A stretch of 64,000 nucleotides of DNA, from the NCBI RefSeq assembly GCF_003626535.1, contig NZ_RBAL01000023.1, positions 31,956 through 95,955 of the forward strand, given 5' to 3'. This stretch comes from Streptomyces hoynatensis. GTDB taxonomy: Bacteria > Actinomycetota > Actinomycetes > Streptomycetales > Streptomycetaceae. A program made the translations under genes and the position numbers. Below are positions 25,132-34,394 of the stretch, in pieces (within the stretch, counting starts at the first letter, position 1; each line of letters starts with the position of its first letter). The notes beneath the pieces were generated by a model that saw nothing but the letters and a program-made list of their open reading frames with translations, did not search any database and was not told where the DNA came from.

Positions 25132-28100
25132 TTATTCGGCGAGGTGCTCGATGGTGACGCGGCCGGTGCCGGTCACCGTGCCCGCCGCGTTGACCAGGTG
25201 GACCTCGCCGAAGATCTGCCGTCCCTCGCCGGCCTCGGCGGCCGCCTGGGCGACGGTGACCTCGGCCTGGACCTCGGCCGAGTCGCCGGTCCCCAGCTCG
25301 AACACCTGGTCCCCGTCGACCGCGACGGAGCCGAGCGAGGGGCTGAGGTAGGCGTCGCGGTAGCTGAAGGTCGTGCTGCCCGCGGGCACCGCGTACGCGT
25401 CCACCTCGACGGTGTACGTGCCGGGCTCCGGGTCGGCCAGGCGGACCGCCTCCTCGGCGGAGGAGGTGGTCGACTGGCCCACGAGCGAGCCGTCCTCGGC
25501 GTAGACGTACAGGTCGAGGTCGGCGCCCGGGTCGGCCGCGGAGCCGATGACGGCCTCCAACTGCGAGACGTCCTCGCCGACTTCCACCTCGTAGGTGAGC
25601 ACGTCGCCGTCCGCGATCTCGACGGTCTCGACGCGGGCCGAGCCGAGCTGCCCCGAGGTGAGCGAGCCGGCCACCGGCGCGAAGTCGTTGGTGACCTCCC
25701 AGTCCACCGGCACCGGAGTGCCCGGCTGGGCCTCCTCGATGGTCCGCGTCTCGGGGTCGAAGGTGGCGCCGAGTGCGGTGGCGGTGACGGTGTACGGGTT
25801 GTTCAGCTCGGGCGAGGTGCGCCGCGCCTCGACCTCGATCTCCCACACGCCCGGGATCGGGTCGGCGTAGGAGCGCAGGTCGGGACGGCAGGTGTTGTCC
25901 GGGTTGTAGTGCGGGTAGCACAGGTTGGTCGCGGAGTCGTCGGCCGGCGTGCCCCAGGGGGTGATGGCGATCCACCGGGTCTGGCTGTCCTCGGCCAGCC
26001 CGTCCATCGCGACCTCCAGGGTCCTGGTGCCCTCGGGGACGGTCACGAAGTAGGACGTGGTGGCGTTGCGCTGCACCCGTGCCGAGTCGGAGACCGCGAA
26101 GGAGGGCCCGGACAGCTCCTCGGGGACGACGACGGTGTTGAGGATCTGGTGGTCGGTGCCCCGGGTGGCCGGGTCGTCGACCGTGAGGATCGCGCTGTGC
26201 ACGCCGAGCGACTGCGGCCTGGCCTGCACGGTGACCGTCACCGGCTGGTTCAGCGGCAGCGAGACGCTCCCCGAGCCGCTGAGCCGGAAGGTGTGGTCGT
26301 CGTTGTTCACCAGCTCCAGACGGTGGCGGACCGGGCGGTCGGGGCCCGTGGTGCGGGTGAGGGTGACCTCGTAGTTCTCCCGCTCGCCGACGCCGGGGGC
26401 GCTCTCGCGGTCGTAGACGCCGGTGCCGACGCCCGGGGTCTCCAGGTAGTCGGACATGGCCTGGTCGACCGGGGCCTGGACGGTGTACTCGTGCGCCGTG
26501 GCGCCCTGGGTGATCAGCCGCCAGGCCGCCGCGGTGTCGATGAGGCCCGCGCCCTGCTCGTGCGCCTGCACGCCCCGGATCGGGTCGGCGGAGCTGGTGA
26601 GCGCCGTGCGCAGGTCGGCGGGGGAGAGGTCGATGCCGCGCTGCCCGGCCGCGGAGAGCAGCAGGGCGGCGGCGCCGGTGGCCTGCGGGGCGGCCATCGA
26701 GGTGCCCTGGAGCATCGCGTAGCCGGGCGGCAGGTCGTAGCCGGCCTCGGCGACCGGGCCGCCGGGCAGCCAGGTGGGCACCGCGTTGATGGCGGCGCCT
26801 GGCGCGGAGATCGTCGGCTGGAAGCCGCCGTCGTCGCGCGGTCCCGCCGAGGAGAACGGCAGCATCGCGTAGGCGGTGCGGACCTCGGAGCCGTAGTTGG
26901 CGGCCCAGGTCTCGCGGGAGATGGTGGCGCCGACGCTGACGACCTTGTCGGCCACGGCCGGGTCGCTGATGGTGTTGGTGCCGGGGCCGTCGTTGCCCGC
27001 CGAGATGAACAGCTCCACGCCGTAGGTGTCGATCAGCTCGGTGTAGAGGTGGGCGCGGGCGTTGTTGCCGTCGTTGAGGGCGGGCAGGCCGCCGATGGAG
27101 ACGTTGACGACGTCCACGTGGCGGTTGACCACGAGGTCGATCATGCCCTCGGTGAGCGCGGTGGCCGTGCAGCCGCCGGCGAAGGTGCAGGCGCGGGCCG
27201 AGACCAGCTGCGCGCCGGGCGCGGCGCCGCGCATCTCGCCGCCGAACAGGCCGTTGGCCGCGGTGATGCCGGCCACGTGGGTGCCGTGCTCGCCGGAGAC
27301 GATGCCGATGTTGACGAAGTCCCTGGTCTGGCCGACCCAGTCGCCGCCGTAGGGGTCCATCGGGACGTCCTCGCGGATCTCCACGACGAACGGGATGGCC
27401 TCGGCGATCGCGGTGTCCGGGTCGTCGGTGCCGAAGTGGCCGATCTGGTGGTCCTCGCCGTAGGGCCGGAGGGCGTCCTCGTCGCCGAAGTCGCCGTCGT
27501 CGTCGAGGTCGACGCGGACGGTGCCGGCCTCGGGGTCGTACAGCAGGCCCCAGCTGTCGGTGGTGTCGCCGTCCCGGTTGACGTCGCCGCCGACCTCGCC
27601 GACGGCGACGGCCTCCTTGAAGGTGCTGATCAGGTAGTCGCCCTCGGGGGCGGTGTAGGTGCGGTCGCCGTAGGCGAAGCTGTCGCCCGAGACCTCGGTG
27701 ACCATGGGCCGCCAGGTGCCGTCGCCGTCGAGGATCGGGTCGGTCGCGGTGACCCAGTCGACGATCTTGCGCTCGCCGGTGGTGGTCTCCTGCAGCGCGG
27801 GGTGCGCCAGGTCGACGCCGGTGTCCAGGATGCCGATGGTGACCCCGCGCCCGTCGGCCTGCGGGTGGTCCTCGACGAAGTCGATGGCGCCGGTGTCGGC
27901 CGCGGGCTGGTACGGGTTGTCCGCGGGGGTGTCCTCGTCCGGGGCCTCGTAGCTCCGGCCGGAGTGGCCGCCGCGCCCGCCGTTCGACTCGGGGCGGGGG
28001 TCGGGGAGCTGGATCTCCTCGTTCATGTCGATGGCGTAGACGGAGGAGAGGCCGCCCGCCGTGTCGATCGCGTCCTCGGCGCGGCTGGTGGGCACGGTGA

Positions 28101-28500
28101 CGCGGACGTAGCCGATCTCGTCCTCGGTGTAGCCGACCGAGGCGCCGGAGACGGAGTCGAGGGCGTCGACGACGCCCGCGGTCTCGCCGGGCTCCGCGGC
28201 GATCATCATCGTGACGTAGCGCTCGCCGCTCTCCCGCGCCTGGGCGAGGAGCGTGGCGTCGCGGGTGCCGAACTTCTCACCGAGCGGCTTGTCGGGAACG
28301 GCCCCCGGGGAGGGCGGCGCCGTGCCGTCGGCGAGGGCCGGGAGCGCCCCGGTGAGCGCGAGGGAGGCGGCGAGGCCGGTGGCCAGCGCGAGCCGGGACA
28401 GCGTCCGCGGCAGGGACGGGGGCGCGTGGTCCGGTTCTGCACGCCGGAACGCATCGGGTGCGGACGCGCGTAGAGGTCTGTGGGGTGGTCTCAATGACAT
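25132..28500 (-). CDS. Secreted S8-family subtilisin-like protease
   Basis: Extracellular serine protease, 1122 residues. A signal peptide (basic N-region to about residue 34, hydrophobic core LSRLALATGLAASLALTGAL, cleavage near ALA-DG at about 58) is followed by an inhibitor-I9-like propeptide region (about 70-165). The catalytic triad is D226 (ILDTGVDL), H405 (GEHGTHVAG) and S601 (GTSMAAP), with oxyanion N503. The insert between D226 and H405 is unusually long, about 180 residues, and contains Asp/Asn-rich stretches such as DVNRDGDTTDSW and DLDDDGDFGDED that look calcium-binding. C-terminal beta-domains follow (about 650-1122). ATG 28500 is preferred to 28506 by spacing to AAGG. A TATGAT motif at 28540-28545 may be its promoter -10. 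Confidence 0.92.
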   Translation of the reverse strand: MSLRPPHRPLRASAPDAFRRAEPDHAPPSLPRTLSRLALATGLAASLALTGALPALADGTAPPSPGAVPDKPLGEKFGTRDATLLAQARESGERYVTMMIAAEPGETAGVVDALDSVSGASVGYTEDEIGYVRVTVPTSRAEDAIDTAGGLSSVYAIDMNEEIQLPDPRPESNGGRGGHSGRSYEAPDEDTPADNPYQPAADTGAIDFVEDHPQADGRGVTIGILDTGVDLAHPALQETTTGERKIVDWVTATDPILDGDGTWRPMVTEVSGDSFAYGDRTYTAPEGDYLISTFKEAVAVGEVGGDVNRDGDTTDSWGLLYDPEAGTVRVDLDDDGDFGDEDALRPYGEDHQIGHFGTDDPDTAIAEAIPFVVEIREDVPMDPYGGDWVGQTRDFVNIGIVSGEHGTHVAGITAANGLFGGEMRGAAPGAQLVSARACTFAGGCTATALTEGMIDLVVNRHVDVVNVSIGGLPALNDGNNARAHLYTELIDTYGVELFISAGNDGPGTNTISDPAVADKVVSVGATISRETWAANYGSEVRTAYAMLPFSSAGPRDDGGFQPTISAPGAAINAVPTWLPGGPVAEAGYDLPPGYAMLQGTSMAAPQATGAAALLLSAAGQRGIDLSPADLRTALTSSADPIRGVQAHEQGAGLIDTAAAWRLITQGATAHEYTVQAPVDQAMSDYLETPGVGTGVYDRESAPGVGERENYEVTLTRTTGPDRPVRHRLELVNNDDHTFRLSGSGSVSLPLNQPVTVTVQARPQSLGVHSAILTVDDPATRGTDHQILNTVVVPEELSGPSFAVSDSARVQRNATTSYFVTVPEGTRTLEVAMDGLAEDSQTRWIAITPWGTPADDSATNLCYPHYNPDNTCRPDLRSYADPIPGVWEIEVEARRTSPELNNPYTVTATALGATFDPETRTIEEAQPGTPVPVDWEVTNDFAPVAGSLTSGQLGSARVETVEIADGDVLTYEVEVGEDVSQLEAVIGSAADPGADLDLYVYAEDGSLVGQSTTSSAEEAVRLADPEPGTYTVEVDAYAVPAGSTTFSYRDAYLSPSLGSVAVDGDQVFELGTGDSAEVQAEVTVAQAAAEAGEGRQIFGEVHLVNAAGTVTGTGRVTIEHLAE

Positions 28501-28702
28501 GGGCATCCTTGTCGGGAATCCTGAGCAGGATGACCGGTTATCATACGGAAGTGATGAAAGTATTGGGGGGCTTGGGCGGGAGCTTGTCGCATTCCTGTCA
28601 GTAACGTTTGCGTGTCGCGCGTCGTGTGGTGTGCCGGTTCCGGCTGATTCCCCCTCATTTCCCCTGCCCCTCCCGGTGTCGGCCCCGCCGCCTCCCGGGC
28701 GC

Positions 28703-29692
28703 TCAGCGCGGCAGCACCACCAGCCGGGAGGCCGCCGTCCGCGCCCGCCTCCCCTCGGGCCCGCCCCGCCCCGAGGCGCGCCGCAGCGCCGCGCGCAGCG
28801 CCTCGGCCTGGCCCGCGGCGTCCGCGCACAGCGCCCGCGCGGTGAGCCGCACCACCTCCACGCCCAGCCCGGCCAGCCTGCGCAGCGCGGCCGGTTCCTG
28901 GGGCCGCGGCGGCCCGGCGTCGATCCGCACGCCGACCGCGGGCCCGGGCCAGTAGGCGTCGACCGAGCCGAGGCGCGGGCCGCCGGGCAGCCACAGGTCG
29001 ACGTTCCAGCACGGGTCGGGCAGCCGGCCCAGACGCACCGCGTCAAGCAGCCGCTCCTCCGCCACCGCCCGGCCCTCGGCGAGCAGCGTGTCCACCGCGC
29101 CCGCGATCCGCGGGTGGTCCAGCAGCCGCGCCCCGGCCAGTTCCGCGATCAGCTCCGCCGCCGCGCAGTGGCCGCCGCGCACCGCCTCGTGCAGCAGCGG
29201 GCCCGCCGCCGGCCCCTCCGGCGCCCCGGCCACCGCGTCGGCGAGCGCCCGGGGGACCGGCGCCACCGGCACGCCGGCCAGCCGCACCGGCCGGGGCAGG
29301 AGGTGGGTGCGCACGATCCGGGCGCAGCCGGCGGAACGCAGCCGCCGGGTGCTGGGCACCAGCACGTCCACCCGGTCCAGGGCGGTGAGCGGCGGCACCC
29401 CGCTGAACCCGTGCAGGGCGAGCGCCGCCGGCCCGGTGACCACCGTCTCCCCGTCCCGGCCGCCGGCGTAGCGCAGCACCGCCCGCAGCAGTTCCTCCGC
29501 GGTGGGCGGCCCCGGCCGCAGCAGGAACACCCCGGGCAGCGGCATCTGCCAGGGCCCGCCGGGGCGGCACCGCTCGTGCGCCGCCGCGGCCGGGACCCCG
29601 TGCTCGCGCAGTTCCTGGGCCGTCATCACCAGGAGGGGCTTGTGGGCGAGTTGGTGCAGAGGGCGAGGAATGCGGCGAGTGTCGTCGTTCAT
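28703..29692 (-). CDS. AbiEi/DUF559-like protein of unknown function
   Basis: A 329-residue protein. The N-terminal part (MTAQELREHGVPAAAAHERC, then GPWQMPLPGVFLL, TVVTGPAALALHGF, VDVLVPSTRRLRS) matches the winged-helix and AbiEi-antitoxin-like domain of many actinobacterial proteins. The C-terminal part (LWLPGGPRLGSVDAYWPGPAVGVRIDAG, VEVVRLTARAL) resembles a Vsr/DUF559 nuclease fold, but the usual acidic residue pair in 'E(I/V)DG' is replaced by RIDAG. It may therefore be inactive as a nuclease. No toxin partner (AbiEii) is visible nearby. It is flanked by protease genes. Confidence 0.6.
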   Translation of the reverse strand: MNDDTRRIPRPLHQLAHKPLLVMTAQELREHGVPAAAAHERCRPGGPWQMPLPGVFLLRPGPPTAEELLRAVLRYAGGRDGETVVTGPAALALHGFSGVPPLTALDRVDVLVPSTRRLRSAGCARIVRTHLLPRPVRLAGVPVAPVPRALADAVAGAPEGPAAGPLLHEAVRGGHCAAAELIAELAGARLLDHPRIAGAVDTLLAEGRAVAEERLLDAVRLGRLPDPCWNVDLWLPGGPRLGSVDAYWPGPAVGVRIDAGPPRPQEPAALRRLAGLGVEVVRLTARALCADAAGQAEALRAALRRASGRGGPEGRRARTAASRLVVLPR

Positions 29693-29781
29693 GCCCCGGC
29701 ACTTCCCCGCCGCGGCCCCCGCCCCACCTTCGTTACAGAGCCGTCGGCAAACCGGGACAAGACGGCGGAATTATTCGGCAA

Positions 29782-29797
29782 AGCTCTCCGGAGAGCT
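29782..29797. repeat. 16-bp perfect palindrome
   Basis: AGCTCTCCGGAGAGCT lies between the end of pepN copy 2 and the end region of the AbiEi-like gene. It could form a terminator hairpin or be a protein-binding site. Confidence 0.55.
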
Positions 29798-29820
29798 CTC
29801 CGGCGGGACCGTCCGGCGCC

Positions 29821-32448
29821 TCATCCGAGGGGAACGTCGCCCACTCCGGCCGGGTCGGCGTCCCGCTCCTGGGCGCGCAGGGCCCGCGCCAGGTCGGACT
29901 CCGCCTCCCGCACGAGCCGGCGCAGCGCCGGGGGCGCGTCCGGGTGGGTGACCAACCAGGCCGCGGTCGCGTCGAGCGTGCCCCGGTCGGCGCCCTGCTG
30001 CGGGTAGAGCCCGCGGACGACGGACATGGCGATCTCGATGCTGCGCTCCGCCCAGACCCGCTCCAGGGCCGCGAAGTACCGCTCGGCGAAGGGCGCGAGC
30101 AGGTGTTCCTGCCCGCGCTGCGCGAAGCCGTCGAGGGTCGCCTCCACCAGCGCGTTGGACAGCCGGTCGGAGTCCACCACCTCGGCCCAGGCCCGCTCCT
30201 TGACCTCGGCCGAGGGCCGGGCGGCCAGGCAGCGCACCTGGTGGCGCCGGCCCGATGCGGTGTCGTCCCCGGCCAGCTCGGCCGCGAGTTCCGCCTCGCC
30301 GGCCAGGCCCGCGGCGGCCAGGGGTTCGAGGAACAGCCAGCGCAGCTCCTGGTCCACCTCCAGGCCCTCGATGCGTTCCTCGCCCGCAAGCAGGCCCTGG
30401 AGCAGCGCGAAGTCGGCCTCCGTGGCGGCGCAGCCGGCGAAGAACCGCGCCCAGGCCAGCTGGTGGTCGCCGCCGGGCGCCGCCCGCCGCAGCTCGGCGA
30501 GGGCGGCGGCGGCCAGCTCGCCTCCTGCGGCCTGCCGCCTGGCCGGGGCGGTGTAGGAGCCGAGCGCGTCGCGCGCCCAGGCGTGCACCATCTGGAGCAC
30601 CCCGATCTCCGTCTCGCGCCCGGCGAAGTCCCGCACCAGGGCGAGGAAGTCCCGCGCGGGCAGCACGGCGTCCCGGGTCAGGTTCCACAGCGCGGACCAG
30701 CACAGGGCGCGCGCCAGCGGGTCGGTGAGGTCGCCGAGACGGCCGCGCAGCGTGCCGAGCGACACCGGGTCGAAGCGGGTCTTGCAGAACGTCAGGTCCT
30801 CGTCGTTGACCAGGACGAGATCGGGCCGCTCGGCGCCGGCGAACTCGGCCACCACGGTCCGCTCGCCCCGCACGTCCGCCTCGGCCCGCAGGTAGCGCTC
30901 CAGCGGCCCGCCCTCGCCCGCGCTCCGGTAGAGGCCGACGGCGACGCGGTGCGGCCGCAGCGTGGGGTGCTCGGCGGGGGCCGTCTGGCGGATGGCCAGC
31001 TCGCGGACGCGGCCCTCGGCGTCGTAGGCGAGCTCGGGGGTGAGGGTGTTGAGCCCGGCGGTCTGGAGCCAGGCCGCGGACCACTCCGCCATGTCGCGTC
31101 CCGAGGTCTCCTGGAGCACGGCGAGCAGGTGCTCCAGGCGCGTGTTGCCGAAGGCGTGGCGCGCGAAATAGCGGCGGGCGCCCTCGAAGAATGCCTCGCG
31201 CCCCACGTAGGCGACGAGCTGCTTGAGCACGCCGGCGCCCTTGGCGTAGGTGATGCCGTCGAAGTTGAGCTTGGCGTCCTGCAGGTCGCGGATGTCGGCC
31301 GTGATCGGGTGCGTGGAGGGCAGCTGGTCGGCCCGGTAGGCCCACGCCTTGCGGCGGTTGGCGAAGGTGATCCAGCCCTCGTGGAAGCGGGTCGCCTCCA
31401 CCACCGCGAAGGCCCCCATGAAGTCGGCGAAGGACTCCTTCAGCCACAGGTCGTCCCACCACTCCATGGTGACCAGGTCGCCGAACCACATGTGCGCCAT
31501 CTCGTGCAGCAGGGTGTTGGCCCGGCCCTGGTAGGCGGCGCGGGTCGTCCGGCCCCGGAAGACGTACTCCTCGCGGAAGGTGACCAGGCCCGGGTTCTCC
31601 ATCGCGCCCAGGTTGTACTCGGGCACGAACGCCTGGTCGTACTTGCCGAAGGGGTAGGGGTAGCGGAAGGTGTCGTGGAAGAAGTCGAGGCCGGCCTTGG
31701 TGAGGGCGAAGATCTCCTCGGGGTCGAAGTGCCGCGCCAGGCCCTTGCGGCACAGCGCGCCGAGCGGGATCTCCAGGGTGCCGCCGTCGGGAAGCTCGCG
31801 CGTGTAGTGGTCGCGCGCGTGGTGGTAGGGGCCGGCGAGCACGCAGGTCAGGTACGTCGAAATGGGCTGGGTGACGGCGAACTCCCAGGTGGCGTACGCC
31901 GGATCGGCCAGCGGGGTGCGGGCGGTCTCCCGCCCGTTCGAGAGCACGGTCCAGTGCGCGGGCGCGGTGATCCGGAAGGCGTAGGGCGCCTTGAGGTCGG
32001 GCTGCTCGAAGTCGGCGAAGACGCGCCGGGCGTCGGCGGGCTCGTACTGCGTGTACAGGTAGACCTCGCCGTCCTCCGGGTCGGTGAAGTGGTGCAGCCC
32101 CTCCCCGGTGTGGCTGTACGCGCAGGCGGCGTCCACGACCAGCTCGTTCTCCCGGCGCAGCCCCGGCAGCGCGATCCGGCTGCCGTCGAACACCTTGTCG
32201 ACCTGAAGCTCCTCGCCGTTGAGCGTGACCGAGTGCACCCGGGGCGCGAGCAGGTCGGCGAAACTCGCGGCGCCCTCCTCGGCGCAGGCGAAGCGGATGG
32301 TGGTGGTGGAGCGGAAGGTGCGCGGCCCGCCGTCCCCGCCGGCGGGCCCGGTCGCCGAGCGCAGGTCGAGGGCGACCTCGTAGCCGTGCACGGTCAGCAG
32401 CCGCCCGCGCTCGCGGGCCTCGTCGCGGGTCAGGTTCTCTCCTGGCAC
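29821..32448 (-). CDS. Aminopeptidase N, M1 zinc metallopeptidase (copy 2)
   Basis: A second PepN-type aminopeptidase, 875 residues. GAMENPG occurs at about 281-287, and the zinc site is H315-E316-x2-H319 with E338 (HEMAHMWFGDLVTMEWWDDLWLKESFA pattern). The N-terminus PGENLTRDEARERGRLLTVHGYEVALDL parallels that of copy 1. The GTG at 32448 is used. The two copies are about 5 kb apart in the same orientation, with the subtilase and the AbiEi-like gene between. They probably arose by duplication and may differ in substrate preference. Confidence 0.93.
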   Translation of the reverse strand: MPGENLTRDEARERGRLLTVHGYEVALDLRSATGPAGGDGGPRTFRSTTTIRFACAEEGAASFADLLAPRVHSVTLNGEELQVDKVFDGSRIALPGLRRENELVVDAACAYSHTGEGLHHFTDPEDGEVYLYTQYEPADARRVFADFEQPDLKAPYAFRITAPAHWTVLSNGRETARTPLADPAYATWEFAVTQPISTYLTCVLAGPYHHARDHYTRELPDGGTLEIPLGALCRKGLARHFDPEEIFALTKAGLDFFHDTFRYPYPFGKYDQAFVPEYNLGAMENPGLVTFREEYVFRGRTTRAAYQGRANTLLHEMAHMWFGDLVTMEWWDDLWLKESFADFMGAFAVVEATRFHEGWITFANRRKAWAYRADQLPSTHPITADIRDLQDAKLNFDGITYAKGAGVLKQLVAYVGREAFFEGARRYFARHAFGNTRLEHLLAVLQETSGRDMAEWSAAWLQTAGLNTLTPELAYDAEGRVRELAIRQTAPAEHPTLRPHRVAVGLYRSAGEGGPLERYLRAEADVRGERTVVAEFAGAERPDLVLVNDEDLTFCKTRFDPVSLGTLRGRLGDLTDPLARALCWSALWNLTRDAVLPARDFLALVRDFAGRETEIGVLQMVHAWARDALGSYTAPARRQAAGGELAAAALAELRRAAPGGDHQLAWARFFAGCAATEADFALLQGLLAGEERIEGLEVDQELRWLFLEPLAAAGLAGEAELAAELAGDDTASGRRHQVRCLAARPSAEVKERAWAEVVDSDRLSNALVEATLDGFAQRGQEHLLAPFAERYFAALERVWAERSIEIAMSVVRGLYPQQGADRGTLDATAAWLVTHPDAPPALRRLVREAESDLARALRAQERDADPAGVGDVPLG

Positions 32449-32819
32449 GGTGCGCTCCCTCAGGTCGTGTCGTGTGGATCTTCGTGGATCAGGCCGCGTC
32501 GTCGGATGCGGTGCCTCGCACGGCGGAGCATCGCAGCTCGTACGTGTCCGTACGCGCGCGATGCGGCAAGGCCGCGAGGTGCCGTGGCCGGCGGCGCGGC
32601 CCCACGAAGATCCGAACGGCGCGGCCTGATATCACGGTGGGCGCGTGTCAGCATGTCACGGGCCCGCGGCGGCACGCATTCGGGCGGCGTGGCGCGACGG
32701 CGCCGACGCCGGGCGGAATGCCGGGCGCCGGGCGGAATGCCGGGGGGCCCGGCCGCGTTGCCGCGGCAACGGCCCGAATTCCGCAGCGACCGCATGCGCG
32801 TAGTGACGAGGAGCAGTTC
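32449..32819. other. Intergenic region with a 19-bp tandem repeat
   Basis: A 371-base gap between divergent genes. GCCGGGCGGAATGCCGGG occurs at 32708 and again at 32727, one base apart. The DsbA-like gene's promoter must lie here. No coding frame is supported. Confidence 0.55.
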
Positions 32820-33470
32820 ATGACCGACAAGGCGACCGAAGCGCCGGAGAAGACGCCTGCCGACTTCTGGTTCGACCCGCTCTGCCCCTGGGCGTGGATG
32901 ACCTCCCGGTGGATGCTGGAGGTGGAGAAGGTCAGGCCGGTCGAGGTCCGCTGGCATGTGATGAGCCTCTCGGTGCTCAACGAGCCGCGCCTGAACGAAC
33001 TGCCCGAGCGGTACGTGAAGTTGATGGAGACGGGCTGGGGCCCGGTGCGGGTGTGCATCGCCGCCGAGCAGCGGCACGGCAACGAGGTGCTCGGCCGCCT
33101 CTACACCGAGATCGGCACCCGCTTCCACCCGCAGGGCCGGGAGAACAGCAAGGAGACCCTGGCCGAGGCGCTGGTCGCGGCCGGGCTGCCCGCGGATCTC
33201 GCCGACGCTGCCGACTCGACGGAGTGGGACGAGCAGGTCCGCGCCTCGCACAAGACGGGCATCGACCTGGTCGGGCAGGACGTCGGCACCCCGGTGATCT
33301 CGGTGCCTGGCGCGGACGGCTCCCCGATCGCCTTCTTCGGCCCCGTGGTGACCCCCGCGCCGAAGGGGGAGGCGGCGGCCCGCCTGTGGGACGGCACGCT
33401 GCTGGTCGCCTCGACCCCCGGCTTCTACGAGATCAAGCGGACCAGGGACGTCGGCCCGCAGTTCGACTGA
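32820..33470 (+). CDS. DsbA-family oxidoreductase, mycothiol-dependent nitroreductase type
   Basis: A 216-residue thioredoxin-fold protein. The active-site region DPLCPWAWMTSRW has C22-P-W-A, with a single Cys in the motif, as in the mycobacterial Rv2466c-like mycothiol-dependent reductases. The helical insert and the cis-Pro stretch VGTPVISV (about 158-165) complete the fold. ATG 32820 follows GAGGAGCAG. No signal peptide, so cytoplasmic. Natural substrate unknown. Convergent with sodF, with a shared terminator between. Confidence 0.85.
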   Translation: MTDKATEAPEKTPADFWFDPLCPWAWMTSRWMLEVEKVRPVEVRWHVMSLSVLNEPRLNELPERYVKLMETGWGPVRVCIAAEQRHGNEVLGRLYTEIGTRFHPQGRENSKETLAEALVAAGLPADLADAADSTEWDEQVRASHKTGIDLVGQDVGTPVISVPGADGSPIAFFGPVVTPAPKGEAAARLWDGTLLVASTPGFYEIKRTRDVGPQFD

Positions 33471-33535
33471 CGCCCGCCGGCGGGCGTCCGGTGCGCGCAC
33501 CCGGCGCCCGCCCGCCGGTCCCCGCAGCAAGGAAG

Positions 33536-33566
33536 GGCCCCCGCGCGACGCCTCCGCGCGGGGGCC
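33536..33566. terminator. Bidirectional terminator between the DsbA-like gene and sodF
   Basis: A 12-bp perfect stem (GGCCCCCGCGCG with its complement) and 7-base loop. A second palindrome (CGCCCGCCGGCGGGCG) directly follows the DsbA-like stop at 33471. Confidence 0.8.
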
Positions 33567-33705
33567 GCTCCCTGCCCCGCGCCGCCCGCCCCGGGAGGGG
33601 CTGAGAAGACGATCGGGCGGCCGGGGAGCGTGGGGCGGGGACGGCCGCGGGCCCGGCCGCGCCCCGCACCTCCCGGGGCCGTGCGCCCGGCCGTGGGCGC
33701 CGGGC

Positions 33706-34356
33706 TCAGGGGGCGAGCAGCAGGCCCGCGGCGCGCTCCCGCGCCGCGGCGTAACGGGCCGCCACGTCCTGCCAGTTCACCACCCGCCACATCGCCTCGA
33801 CGAAGTCGACCTTCTGGTTGCGGTACTGCAGGTAGAAGGCGTGCTCCCAGGCGTCGAAGACCAGCAGCGGCACCGCGCCCTGGCCGACGTTGCCCTGGTG
33901 GTCGTACACCTGCTCCACCACGAGTCGGCCGCTGACCGGCTCGTAGGCCAGCACGCCCCAGCCCGAGCCCTGGGTGGTCGCCGCGGCCTTGGACAGCTGC
34001 GCCTTGAAGCGGGCGAAGGAGCCGAAGGACTCCGCGAGCGCGTCGGCCAGCTCCCCGGTGCCGTCCTTCTCCAGCGGCTCCCCGCCGCCGTCGCCGCTCA
34101 TGTTGCCCCAGTAGATCGAGTGCAGGATGTGGCCGGAGAGGTGGAAGGCCAGGTTCTTCTCCAGGCCGTTGATCGCCGCCCAGGCGTCCTTCTCCCGCGC
34201 CTGCGCCAGCTGCTCCAGGGTGTCGTTCGCCCCCTTCACGTAGCCCGCGTGGTGCTTGTCGTGGTGCAGCTCGATGATCTCCCCGCTGATCACCGGCTCC
34301 AGCGCCGCGTAGTCGTAGGGGAGCTCGGGGAGGGTGTACGTGGGGTGCGTCGCCAT
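33706..34356 (-). CDS. sodF: Iron/manganese superoxide dismutase
   Basis: Converts superoxide to hydrogen peroxide and oxygen in the cytoplasm; 216 residues. The metal ligands are visible: His in IIELHHDKHH (about 28-36), His in FHLSGHILH (about 77-85), and the Asp and His of VFDAWEHAFYLQY (about 165-177). The ATG at 34356 gives the family N-terminus MATHPTYTLPELPYDY; an in-frame upstream GTG (34374) is less likely. In Streptomyces coelicolor, the iron form is shut off by the nickel regulator Nur when nickel is available. A match to the Nur box lies just upstream (34379-34394), supporting the SodF assignment. Confidence 0.93.
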   Translation of the reverse strand: MATHPTYTLPELPYDYAALEPVISGEIIELHHDKHHAGYVKGANDTLEQLAQAREKDAWAAINGLEKNLAFHLSGHILHSIYWGNMSGDGGGEPLEKDGTGELADALAESFGSFARFKAQLSKAAATTQGSGWGVLAYEPVSGRLVVEQVYDHQGNVGQGAVPLLVFDAWEHAFYLQYRNQKVDFVEAMWRVVNWQDVAARYAAARERAAGLLLAP

Positions 34357-34378
34357 GCCGTTGCCCATCTCCACTAAT

Positions 34379-34394
34379 TGCGAGTCGATTGCAA
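34379..34394 (-). promoter_or_regulatory. Candidate Nur (nickel-responsive) box upstream of sodF
   Basis: TGCGAGTCGATTGCAA fits the pattern tGCaa-N5-ttGCaa reported for Nur sites, with one mismatch in the left half. It is 22 bases before the sodF start, where a repressor would block transcription. Confidence 0.6.

Noticed and set aside
25132..29046. Subtilase frame extended to 29046
   Set aside because: The upstream part overlaps the opposite-frame AbiEi-like gene and lacks protein features; signal peptide and spacing to AAGG support 28500.
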